Assembly: GCA_910577015.1 (NCBI GenBank)
Contig: CAJTKU010000002.1
Coordinates: forward strand, 124,001-188,000
Source of the DNA: an uncultured Lachnospiraceae bacterium
GTDB lineage: Bacteria; Bacillota; Clostridia; Lachnospirales; Lachnospiraceae
Length of the DNA stretch: 64,000 nt
Direction of reading: 5' to 3'
The translations under genes and the position numbers were made by a program. A model generated the notes under the pieces. It did not search any database and was not told the origin of the DNA. It was given only the letters and a program-made list of their open reading frames with translations. Below are positions 24,207-31,769 of the stretch, piece after piece (position 1 is the first letter of the stretch; the number at the start of each line of letters is the position of its first letter).

Positions 24207-25902
24207 TTACCTTGTCAACATTGTAGACAAAGATTTTGCCGTCCCCAATATGTCCTGTGTACAGGGCGGCTTTGGCGGCTTCTATCACTTTCCCGACAGG
24301 GATTTTGCTCACAACGACTTCCACTTTGACTTTGGGAAGCAGGGTAGCGTCCACCTCCACGCCGCGGTACATTTCCCCGGCGCCCTTCTGGATGCCGCAT
24401 CCCATTACCTGCGTCACCGTCATACCGGTTACGCCGAGGTCGTTCATTGCTTTCTTTAAATGCTCGTATTTTGCCAGTTTTGCGACTACCACCACCTTGT
24501 ACATGCCTGTAGGGGCGTGGGTGGAAACGTCCGTTACTTTGACGGCGGCATTTTTCTGTGCATCGGAAGCAGCCGCAAAATCAGTTTCTCCCAAATCTGT
24601 ATTTTCGTTGACTTCCATTGTCATGGTATTGGAAATATCCATAATGCTGAATCCGGCATATGCGCTGGGAAGTCCGTGTTCGCAGGAATCTAATCCGACA
24701 ATTTCTTCTTCCTCGCTGACGCGAAGCCCGGCTGTCGCTTTTATGATGATAAATGCTATGGTGATGGTAACGGCCGTCCATGCTGCGACGCTTGCAAAGC
24801 CTATCAGTTGAAGCCCGAGCTGTTTGAAACCGCCCCCATAAAAGAGGCCGACGACGCTGTCATTGTCGGGGGCTGCGGTTGTGGCAAACAAGCCGGTTGC
24901 AATGGTACCCCAGATACCGTTCAGACAGTGTACCGCCACGGCGCCTACCGGGTCGTCAATATGTAGTTTATAATCAAGGAGCCATACGCCGAATACCACC
25001 AGAAGACCGGCTACTGCGCCAATCACCAGCGCGCCGGTTACGTCTGTGACATCACAGGGCGCGGTAATGGCAACCAGTCCTGCAAGGGATGCATTCAGGC
25101 ACATGGATACATCGGGTTTGCCGTATTTTATCCATGTGAAGACCATGCAGACCACAGTGGCAATGGCAGGGGCAACGGTGGTGGTGACGAACACGGAGCC
25201 AAGCTGTTCCACACTGGTACATGCAGCGCCGTTAAAGCCGTACCACCCAAGCCAGAGAATAAATACGCCAAGACAACCGATGGTAAGGTTATGGCCGGGG
25301 AATGCGTTTACCCTTGTAACTTTTCCTTCTTTGTCTTTTGTAAACTTGCCCAGACGGGGACCAAGGATTTTTGCGCCAATCAGTGCGGAAATGCCGCCTA
25401 CCATGTGGATGGCGCAGGAGCCTGCAAAGTCGTGGAAGCCAAGTTTTGACAGCCAGCCGCCGCCCCAAATCCAGTGTGCTTCAATCGGATATATCAGTGC
25501 GGAAATCACTGCCGAATAGATGCAATAGGATAAAAATTTTGTTCTTTCCGCCATTGCACCGGAAACAATGGTAGCGGTGGTTGCGCAGAACACCAGATTA
25601 AACACAAAATTGGACCAGTCAAAATCGGCATATGCAGTAAAAATATCAAAGCCGGGCTTTCCGATAAGTCCTATTAAGTCTTCCCCAAAGAGCAGACCGA
25701 AACCGATTAAGATAAATACAACCGTGCCGATACAAAAATCCATCAGGTTTTTCATCAGAATGTTGCCTGCATTTTTCGCCCTAGTAAAACCCGTTTCCAC
25801 CATGGCGAATCCGGCCTGCATCCAGAACACAAGCGCGGCTCCGATTAGGAACCAGACGCCGAACACTTCGCTGCTTACAGCGCTCATAATTTCTTTTGAC
25901 AT
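24154..25902 (-). CDS. amt: Ammonium transporter fused to a PII signal protein
   Basis: This protein has 582 residues. The first about 430 form the 11-helix Amt channel for NH4+/NH3 (WFLIGAALVFWMQAGFAMVE, GGWLSKLGFHDFAG, HCLNGIWGT). After a linker, residues 467-582 are a complete PII domain: TGMTVTQVMGCG, IQKGAGEMYRG, LPKVKVEVVV, TGHIGDGKIFV, VRTGEED. In free-standing PII the T-loop carries Tyr51; here that position is Val, so uridylylation is impossible. The built-in PII probably gates the channel by sensing ATP/ADP and 2-oxoglutarate. ATG 25902 follows GAGGAGG. A strong promoter and two leader hairpins lie upstream. Confidence 0.93.
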   Translation of the reverse strand: MSKEIMSAVSSEVFGVWFLIGAALVFWMQAGFAMVETGFTRAKNAGNILMKNLMDFCIGTVVFILIGFGLLFGEDLIGLIGKPGFDIFTAYADFDWSNFVFNLVFCATTATIVSGAMAERTKFLSYCIYSAVISALIYPIEAHWIWGGGWLSKLGFHDFAGSCAIHMVGGISALIGAKILGPRLGKFTKDKEGKVTRVNAFPGHNLTIGCLGVFILWLGWYGFNGAACTSVEQLGSVFVTTTVAPAIATVVCMVFTWIKYGKPDVSMCLNASLAGLVAITAPCDVTDVTGALVIGAVAGLLVVFGVWLLDYKLHIDDPVGAVAVHCLNGIWGTIATGLFATTAAPDNDSVVGLFYGGGFKQLGLQLIGFASVAAWTAVTITIAFIIIKATAGLRVSEEEEIVGLDSCEHGLPSAYAGFSIMDISNTMTMEVNENTDLGETDFAAASDAQKNAAVKVTDVSTHAPTGMYKVVVVAKLAKYEHLKKAMNDLGVTGMTVTQVMGCGIQKGAGEMYRGVEVDATLLPKVKVEVVVSKIPVGKVIEAAKAALYTGHIGDGKIFVYNVDKVIKVRTGEEDFAALQDVE

Positions 25903-25923
25903 AATTTTTTCCTCCTCATACAT

Positions 25924-25962
25924 AAAGGCGATAATGCGGGGACTGCCCATATTATCGCCTTT
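25924..25962 (-). promoter_or_regulatory. Second hairpin in the amt leader
   Basis: A perfect 12-bp inverted repeat AAAGGCGATAAT/ATTATCGCCTTT with a 15-nt loop sits just before the amt ribosome binding site on the minus strand. It has no T-run. Its position suggests control of translation or mRNA stability. Confidence 0.6.
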
Positions 25963-25985
25963 GATTAATTTGGTTCTCTATATAA

Positions 25986-26025
25986 AAAACAAAAGACGTT
26001 CTACTTCCACCGTAGAAACGCCTTT
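25986..26025 (-). terminator. Attenuator-like hairpin in the amt leader
   Basis: On the minus strand AAACAAAGG..UUCUAC pairs imperfectly with GUAGAA..CUUUUGUUU around a loop GGUGGAA and is followed by TTTTTTAT. It begins only about 10-15 nt after the predicted start of the transcript, so it could stop amt transcription early. Confidence 0.6.
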
Positions 26026-26036
26026 GTTTGTAACAT

Positions 26037-26064
26037 ATTATACACAGTTGGAATGATTTGTCAA
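26037..26064 (-). promoter_or_regulatory. amt sigma-A promoter
   Basis: On the minus strand TTGACA (26059-26064) and TATAAT (26037-26042), both perfect consensus, are separated by 16 nt. This very strong promoter ahead of a terminator-like hairpin is typical of attenuation control. Confidence 0.85.
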
Positions 26065-26195
26065 ATACTTTGTAAAATTACGCAATGGGTTTATGCTCCG
26101 ATTTCAAAATACATGTGGAAAAAAGCGGTGGTATCGTTTAAAATAAAGAGGAAACCAAAAATAGTGTTCAAGGGAGTATTGTAGGAGGAGTTCAG

Positions 26196-27209
26196 ATGAA
26201 TGATGCAGGGTATGGCCGCTATGTTGCGGCAGATAACCGCTATGATGGAATGAGGTATTTTAATTGTGGGAACAGTGGGCTGAAACTGTCCGCAGTATCT
26301 TTGGGGCTGTGGCATAATTTTGGCAGCAACGCCGGTTTTGATAATATGCTGGAGTTGTGCCACACTGCTTTTGACAATGGGATAACCCATTTTGATTTGG
26401 CAAATAATTATGGTCCGGTGGCAGGAGCCGCTGAAGAAAACTTTGGTCGGATACTTAAAAACAGTCTGGGTGTCTACCGGGACGAACTGGTTATTTCCAC
26501 CAAGGCAGGTTACGGAATGTGGCCGGGACCTTATGGGGACGGCGGGAGCAAAAAGTATCTGGTATCCAGTCTTGACCAGAGTCTGAAAAGAATGGGACTG
26601 GAGTACGTAGATATATTTTATCACCACAGGCCTGATGATGAAACGCCCATAGAAGAAACGATGCTGGCGCTGGACGGAATCGTGAGGAGCGGAAAAGCTC
26701 TCTATGTGGGAATTTCCAATTATAACAGGATTCAGACAGAATTAGCGTTGGATATTTTGAGGGAGTTAAAGACACCCTTTGTTATACATCAGAGCAGCTA
26801 TTCCATGTTAAACCGCAAGATAGAGAAGACCGGATTGAAACATTATGTAGCTGACAATGGTGTCGGAATGATTGCTTTTTGTCCTTTGGAGCAGGGATTG
26901 CTGACTGATAAATACCTGCACGGTATTCCGGAGGACAGCAGGGTAAGGCGGGATGGCAGATTTTTAAATGAAAGTGCAATTACGCCGGACAAGCTGGAGA
27001 AAATCAAAGCATTAAATGAGATAGCAATGGAAAGGGGAGAGACATTGGCACAGATGGCATTGTCCTGGATTCTCAGGGATGGGGAAGTTACCAGTGTGCT
27101 GGTGGGAGCGTCAAAACCGTCGCAGATAATTGATAATGTGCGGATGGTGAAAGTAAAATGCTTTACGGAAGAAGAACTGGATGCCATAGATAGAATTACA
27201 CTCGGTTAG
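26196..27209 (+). CDS. Aldo/keto reductase (YghZ/Kv-beta-like)
   Basis: This 337-residue NAD(P)H-dependent oxidoreductase belongs to the aldo/keto reductase family. Conserved pieces are FDLANNYG (Asp and Tyr of the catalytic set), VISTKAGYGMWPGPYG (Lys), DIFYHHRPD (His) and the coenzyme-binding VLVGASKPSQIIDNV near the end. The MRYFNCGNSGLKLSAVSLGLWHNFG start resembles YghZ, which reduces glyceraldehyde 3-phosphate and methylglyoxal. The true substrate is unknown. GTAGGAGGAG precedes the ATG. Convergent with the next gene, sharing a terminator. Confidence 0.9.
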   Translation: MNDAGYGRYVAADNRYDGMRYFNCGNSGLKLSAVSLGLWHNFGSNAGFDNMLELCHTAFDNGITHFDLANNYGPVAGAAEENFGRILKNSLGVYRDELVISTKAGYGMWPGPYGDGGSKKYLVSSLDQSLKRMGLEYVDIFYHHRPDDETPIEETMLALDGIVRSGKALYVGISNYNRIQTELALDILRELKTPFVIHQSSYSMLNRKIEKTGLKHYVADNGVGMIAFCPLEQGLLTDKYLHGIPEDSRVRRDGRFLNESAITPDKLEKIKALNEIAMERGETLAQMALSWILRDGEVTSVLVGASKPSQIIDNVRMVKVKCFTEEELDAIDRITLG

Positions 27210-27232
27210 TGTGAGAAGAATAAGGGGAAATA

Positions 27233-27261
27233 AAAGACAGCTTCTAATCGAAGCTGTCTTT
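27233..27261 (+). terminator. Shared terminator between convergent genes
   Basis: A 12-bp perfect stem (27233-27244 with 27250-27261) with loop TAATC starts with AAA and ends with TTT. The stop codon of the leftward gene lies within it, so it can serve both directions. Confidence 0.65.
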
Positions 27262-27681
27262 GTCGTAGGGATTTGTTTTTTGTTTTATTAATTCGCGGAT
27301 TTCGGCTATCTGGGCCTCCATTTTGACTTTGTTTTCATCAATTTCGTCGTCGGTGAGCTCGTATTCGGCCCATGCGCTCCAGTCATAAATAAAGTCTGAA
27401 AAGTCCTGCATAATTTCAGCGAGCAAATCTCGGAAGTCAATTTCAAATACATGTAATTCGGGAGGCTCAATTTGCCTTATGACATAAGTGCGCTCGTAAT
27501 AGGAAAAAATAAAAACTTCATTGCGTTCTTCATCAAGGTATAGGACGAAAGGAATGTCATTTTCCAGTGCGGACTTTGCAGAACACAAAACATCATGGGG
27601 AATATCTGTTAAATAAGAGCCATCGCATTTAAAATCTTCGATAGTAACATCTGACCATCCGCGTATCGGCCGTGAGAACAT
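27244..27681 (-). CDS. Acidic protein of unknown function
   Basis: This 145-residue protein is not recognised. It is strongly acidic, with an alpha/beta N-terminal part (FVLYLDEERNEVFIFSYYER) and a helical C-terminal half (DLLAEIMQDFSDFIYDWSAW, then a Glu/Lys-rich helix). It has no signal peptide or membrane segment. The start at 27681 has AAAGGAAGG at normal distance; the frame is open upstream to 27759 but without a ribosome binding site. It lies downstream of hflC on the same strand with a 112-nt gap, so its link with hflKC is uncertain. Confidence 0.6.
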   Translation of the reverse strand: MFSRPIRGWSDVTIEDFKCDGSYLTDIPHDVLCSAKSALENDIPFVLYLDEERNEVFIFSYYERTYVIRQIEPPELHVFEIDFRDLLAEIMQDFSDFIYDWSAWAEYELTDDEIDENKVKMEAQIAEIRELIKQKTNPYDKDSFD

Positions 27682-27793
27682 AACGGTACCTTCCTTTCGT
27701 TTTTTGTGTCTGTGACACTTTATTAAGTTACAAATTTTATTGTACAATATTTCAACCATGAATGCAAATCATTTGGTCGACATATTTTTTATT

Positions 27794-28657
27794 TTAATAA
27801 AAAATTCTTGCAATCGGGGAGTCCGGGGATAATATTAAGGTTTTGTTGCCTCCGGTCATGGAAGCTTTGGCTGCATCCAGACTTCTGACAAAGGAATAAA
27901 ATTCCGTTCTTGCCGGGTCGGAATAGGCTTCCGATAAAATCCGCATATATTCCGCTTCTCCTTCCGCTATTAATATCTCCGCCTGTTTTCTGGCTTCCGA
28001 GAGCATGACGGTCACTTCTCTGTCGGTGGAGTTGCGGATAATCTGGGCTTCGGAATTTCCTTCGGCAGTGTACGTTGCGGCAATGTTGTCGCGCTCGGAA
28101 ATCATGCGTTCGTATACGGCGGCTTTGTTATCGCTGGGCAAATCAAGGTGTTTTGTCTCAAAAGAAAGCAGTTCTATGCCGTACTGTTCCAGGGAACTGC
28201 CTATATTATCGATGACGGCTGCCGAAAGTTCCCCGTCCCTGCCGCTGATGACATCCTCCTGTCTCATGCTGCTGATAACGTTTTTAGTAGAGTTATAAAC
28301 AATGGTGTCCAGACGGCTTTCCGCATTTGAAATGGAAGAGTTTAAGGTCTGGGCAAATTTTAAGGGGTCAGTTATATGCCAGAGAATATAACTGTCCGTA
28401 ATCATGGTTTTTTTATCGCTGGTAATGACATCGGAAGACGCCAAATCATATAAAAGCGTCTGTTTGGGAAGCTTATCCACACTCTGGATAAAGGGTATCT
28501 TAAAACTGACGCCGGCTTCGCTTACCACATGGTCTACCTTGCCGAACTGGCGGATTAGGCTGTATTCATTTTCCTGTGTGACAACAATACTGGATGCGCC
28601 TACAATGAGCAACAGGAATATCACTGCGGCAAGTATGGCTTTTTTAAATGTTTTCAT
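27794..28657 (-). CDS. hflC: SPFH/band 7 protein HflC
   Basis: This 287-residue protein has an N-terminal membrane anchor (about 5-25, AILAAVIFLLLIVGASSIVV), then an SPFH domain (about 25-200; VTQENEYSLIRQFGKV, GVSFKIPFIQSVDKL) and a long coiled-coil stretch rich in Ala/Glu (SEARKQAEILIAEGEAEYMR). HflC forms a membrane complex with HflK around FtsH and tunes its activity. ATG follows AAGGAG and lies 11 nt after hflK. FtsH itself is encoded 20 kb away in this window. Confidence 0.9.
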   Translation of the reverse strand: MKTFKKAILAAVIFLLLIVGASSIVVTQENEYSLIRQFGKVDHVVSEAGVSFKIPFIQSVDKLPKQTLLYDLASSDVITSDKKTMITDSYILWHITDPLKFAQTLNSSISNAESRLDTIVYNSTKNVISSMRQEDVISGRDGELSAAVIDNIGSSLEQYGIELLSFETKHLDLPSDNKAAVYERMISERDNIAATYTAEGNSEAQIIRNSTDREVTVMLSEARKQAEILIAEGEAEYMRILSEAYSDPARTEFYSFVRSLDAAKASMTGGNKTLILSPDSPIARIFY

Positions 28658-28668
28658 ATCTGTTCTCC

Positions 28669-29706
28669 TTATTGCTGGTCGGGACTGCTGTTACCGACAG
28701 GCTGGTTACCGGTGGTATTTTCCGCTGTGGGGATATCTACGAAAGACTCTATCGGATAAAATGTCTGCATATTGCCGTTCGGACTTTCAATGACCACCTT
28801 TAGCTCAGGAAGAATCTCTTCCATGGCTTCAAAAAACATACGCTCCCTTGTGACTTCGGGATTTTTGCTGTATTCTTCATACATGGCATTAAAACGTGCC
28901 ACCTGCGCAATCGCTTCATTGATACGGGCTGCCTTTTCGGCTTCCGCAGCCTGAATAATGGCGTCTGCTTCGGCCTGGGCGGAAGGAATCTGTTCATTGC
29001 GGTACTTGTTGGCATTATTGATTGCCGTTTCTTTTCCCTGCTTTGCGGTTTCCACTGCCTTAAAGGCTTCCATAACCTCCACGGTGGGGGGCTCGGAGTC
29101 CTGTATCGTAACGTTTACAAGCTGAATGCCCAGGTCCTGTTCTTCCAGTTTCTTTAATATCATTTCTTTGATGGCTGCCTGAATTTCATTTTTGCCTGTG
29201 GTCAGTACATCATCAACCGGATAACTGCCGATGACATTGCGGATACAGCTCATGCTGATGTTTTTTAAAATTGCCACGGGCTCCCGTGAGGCAAAAACCG
29301 CTTTCACCGGGTCGGAAAAACGGTACTCTACAAAGAAGTCCACGTTTACAAAATTGTAATCGGAAGTAATCATCAGGGATTCGTCTTCGTTGGAAGTATT
29401 GGAAGCCTGGTCATATCCGATGGAAATTCCCTGTATGGTGGTATTTACTTTTGTGACCTGCTGGATAAAAGGAATTTTAAAATGCAGGCCCGGTTCCGTC
29501 ACGGAGGAGGCCTGTCCGAAGGTAATCAGCACCGCCTGCTCCTGCTCCCGTATCTGATAGGTGGAGTTGAAGGCAAGTATCAGCACTGCAAAAATTCCAA
29601 TTCCGATACCGACTAATTTTCCCCACGGAAGATTGGAAGAAGACTTGCCTCCGGGCTCAACCGTCTCAAAGCCGTTCCGTCTGTTGCGAAAAGATTCTCT
29701 CATCAT
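28669..29706 (-). CDS. hflK: SPFH/band 7 protein HflK
   Basis: This 345-residue partner of HflC has a short cytosolic N-terminus, a membrane helix (about 29-47, LVGIGIGIFAVLILAF), an SPFH domain (REQEQAVLITFG, PGLHFKIPFIQQVTKV), a helical arm with NANKYRNEQIPSAQAEADAI, and a polar C-terminal tail rich in Asn/Gln/Pro. The classic Gly-rich N-terminus of E. coli HflK is absent. AGGAGCACTT precedes the start (two adjacent ATG codons are possible). A promoter lies 49-77 nt upstream. Confidence 0.9.
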   Translation of the reverse strand: MMRESFRNRRNGFETVEPGGKSSSNLPWGKLVGIGIGIFAVLILAFNSTYQIREQEQAVLITFGQASSVTEPGLHFKIPFIQQVTKVNTTIQGISIGYDQASNTSNEDESLMITSDYNFVNVDFFVEYRFSDPVKAVFASREPVAILKNISMSCIRNVIGSYPVDDVLTTGKNEIQAAIKEMILKKLEEQDLGIQLVNVTIQDSEPPTVEVMEAFKAVETAKQGKETAINNANKYRNEQIPSAQAEADAIIQAAEAEKAARINEAIAQVARFNAMYEEYSKNPEVTRERMFFEAMEEILPELKVVIESPNGNMQTFYPIESFVDIPTAENTTGNQPVGNSSPDQQ

Positions 29707-29754
29707 AAGTGCTCCTAACTGCGCGTCTGCGCAACAATTCTATTTATGTTTCTT

Positions 29755-29783
29755 ATCTTACATGCATCCGTGTATTTTATCAA
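29755..29783 (-). promoter_or_regulatory. hflK promoter
   Basis: On the minus strand TTGATA (29778-29783) and TAAGAT (29755-29760) are 17 nt apart. A 9-bp inverted repeat (29834-29842 with 29853-29861) lies further upstream without a T-run. Confidence 0.55.
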
Positions 29784-29886
29784 TAAACGATTGGGCACTA
29801 TTTCCTAAAAGTTTTCTAAAAAGAGAATAAACTTTGCACGATAAAATAAGCCATCGTGCAATATACGTCAGGGGTAGTGAAAAAAT

Positions 29887-30080
29887 CCGCATTTTACATG
29901 GCAGCGTCCCCGGCGTGCATTTGATTCCATAAAGGACCGTGTAAAAACAGCCGGACAATGCCTTGTACCAAGGCTTGGGATGCTGTATTTTAGCATCCTA
30001 CGTGCCGCTGTGTTTTTACCCGAGCGAGAGCGCGTCCTGTTGGAACAAATGCACGCCGGGGACGCTGCCATGTAAAATGC
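29887..30080 (+). repeat. Palindromic element, copy C
   Basis: This 194-bp element has 36-nt outer arms that are perfect inverted repeats. The core ATTCCATAAAGGACCG then TGTAAAAAC (29923-29947) is identical to copies A and B. Its partners GTTTTTACCCGAGCG and GCGTCCTGTTGGAAC follow, around a centre holding the hairpins GCCTT/AAGGC and GGATGCT/AGCATCC. It lies between divergent hflK and the glycerol operon. It has no transposase and no T-run at its ends. Confidence 0.88.
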
Positions 30081-30106
30081 GAATTACACGGAATGTCAAG
30101 TCTTGT

Positions 30107-30135
30107 TTTTGCAATTATTATGTTCTATTATAAAA
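30107..30135 (+). promoter_or_regulatory. Candidate promoter of the glycerol operon
   Basis: TTTGCA (30107-30112) and TAAAAT (30130-30135) are 17 nt apart, 117 nt before the first gene. The leader between them and the gene shows no clear structure. Confidence 0.5.
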
Positions 30136-30251
30136 TAGTAGATGAGGGAAGCCGGGCAAAGACAAAAAAGAGTTCTTGTTCAGGCTTTTTGCGGTTTTGT
30201 TGGGGAAGATATGAGAGAAGACCTGTGGGGATTTAAGTAAAGGAGGAAGCT

Positions 30252-31769
30252 ATGACGGATGTGATTATTATCGGTGCGGGGGTGTCCGGCGCGGCGATAG
30301 CAAGGGAGCTTTCCCGCTATGAGCGTAAGGTGCTGGTACTGGATAAGGAAAGCGATGTATGCGAGGGTACGTCCAAGGCAAACAGCGGTATTGTCCATGC
30401 GGGCCATGACGCGGTACCGGGCACGCTGAAGGCGCGCCTGAATGTGGAGGGGAACCGCATGATGGAAACGCTTTCCCGGGAATTGGATTTCCCTTTTAAA
30501 AGAAACGGTTCTCTGGTGGTTTCTTTTGAGGAGGAAGGAAGAAAAGGGCTTTCGGAGCTTTTAGAGCGCGGCAGGAAAAACGGTGTGGAGGGTCTTTGTA
30601 TTGTGGGACCTGATAAGATAAAAGAATTGGAGCCGGATATTTCCGGGGACGTAAAAGCAGCTTTGTATGCGCCGACAGGGGGAATTGTATGTCCCTTCGG
30701 GCTTACCATTGCATTGGCGGAAAACGCATGTGAAAACGGTGTGGAGTTTAAACTGGATACCACTGTGGAAAAGATTGAAAAACTGCCCGTGTCCGGGGAT
30801 GAATCAGGAAAGGGAGGTTTCCTGTACCGGGTATGTACGGACAAGGGCTGTTTTGAGGCGCCCGTGGTAATCAACGCGGCGGGTGTATATGCGGATGTGT
30901 TGCATAATATGGTCAGTGAAAAGAAGCTCCATATCACTGCAAGGCGGGGCGAATACTGCCTTCTTGACAGGGCGGTCGGCAATCTGGTTTCCCATACCAT
31001 ATTCCAGCTTCCCACCAAAATGGGAAAAGGCATTCTGGTGACGCCCACCGTCCATGGCAATCTGCTGCTGGGTCCTACCGCAGAGGATATAGAAGACAGG
31101 GAAGCCACATGCACCACGGGGGAAGGAATGGCTAAGGTGCTGGAAAAAGCGGCAAAGAGCCTGAAAGCGCTGCCTGTAAAATCCGTCATTACTTCTTTTG
31201 CCGGGCTGCGCGCCCATGAGGACGGCGGGGACTTCGTCATAGAAGAGGCAAAAGACGCGCCGGGATTTATCGATGTGGCGGGGATAGAGTCGCCCGGCCT
31301 GACCTGTGCCCCCGCAATCGGGGTTTATGTTGCACAACTGCTGCAGGGCATCCGTCCGGCAGCCTTGAAAAAAGACTTTAAGGCGGTGAGAAAGGGGATA
31401 CCCAGTATGAGCCTTGCCACGGATGAAGAGAAGCAAAGGCTTATCAAAGAAAATCCGGCTTATGCCAATGTGATTTGCCGCTGTGAACAGGTTACGGAAG
31501 GAGAAATTCTTGCGGCCATTCACAGACCGCTTGGCGCCGTCACGCTGGACGGCATAAAGCGCAGGACGAGAGCCGGAATGGGCAGATGCCAGGCCGGATT
31601 CTGTGCGCCGAAAACAGTGGAAATCCTTGCAAGGGAACTTTCCGTGGATATGGACCGGATTACCAAATCCGGTAAGGAGTCAGGATTTCTGACGGGTTAC
31701 AACAAGGGATACGCGGAGAGCAGGGAAGCCTTTGTAAGCATGGGGAAAAGAGAGGAGGCGCAGGCGTGA
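30252..31769 (+). CDS. Glycerol-3-phosphate dehydrogenase-like FAD protein (GlpA type) with BFD Fe-S domain
   Basis: This 505-residue protein probably oxidises sn-glycerol 3-phosphate to DHAP. The FAD-binding loop GAGVSGAAIAREL is at the start, the DAO-type core runs to about 385 (SFAGLRAHEDGGDF, GIESPGLTCAPAIG), and a C-terminal BFD-like [2Fe-2S] domain has four cysteines in CRCEQVTEGE and GRCQAGFC. This is the layout of anaerobic GlpA. AAAGGAGG precedes the ATG. It overlaps the next gene by 4 nt and is in an operon with glpK, which supports the assignment. Confidence 0.88.
   Translation: MTDVIIIGAGVSGAAIARELSRYERKVLVLDKESDVCEGTSKANSGIVHAGHDAVPGTLKARLNVEGNRMMETLSRELDFPFKRNGSLVVSFEEEGRKGLSELLERGRKNGVEGLCIVGPDKIKELEPDISGDVKAALYAPTGGIVCPFGLTIALAENACENGVEFKLDTTVEKIEKLPVSGDESGKGGFLYRVCTDKGCFEAPVVINAAGVYADVLHNMVSEKKLHITARRGEYCLLDRAVGNLVSHTIFQLPTKMGKGILVTPTVHGNLLLGPTAEDIEDREATCTTGEGMAKVLEKAAKSLKALPVKSVITSFAGLRAHEDGGDFVIEEAKDAPGFIDVAGIESPGLTCAPAIGVYVAQLLQGIRPAALKKDFKAVRKGIPSMSLATDEEKQRLIKENPAYANVICRCEQVTEGEILAAIHRPLGAVTLDGIKRRTRAGMGRCQAGFCAPKTVEILARELSVDMDRITKSGKESGFLTGYNKGYAESREAFVSMGKREEAQA

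Noticed and set aside
25986..26025. Glutamine riboswitch (glnA RNA) in the amt leader, suggested by GGTGGAAGTAG
   Set aside because: The conserved three-helix junction and other fixed bases of that riboswitch are not found; the sequence is accounted for by a simple terminator-like hairpin.
4307..30080. CRISPR-like reading of the repeated palindromes
   Set aside because: The copies are 7-19 kb apart, lie in both orientations and have long inverted arms. There are no regular spacers and no cas genes.
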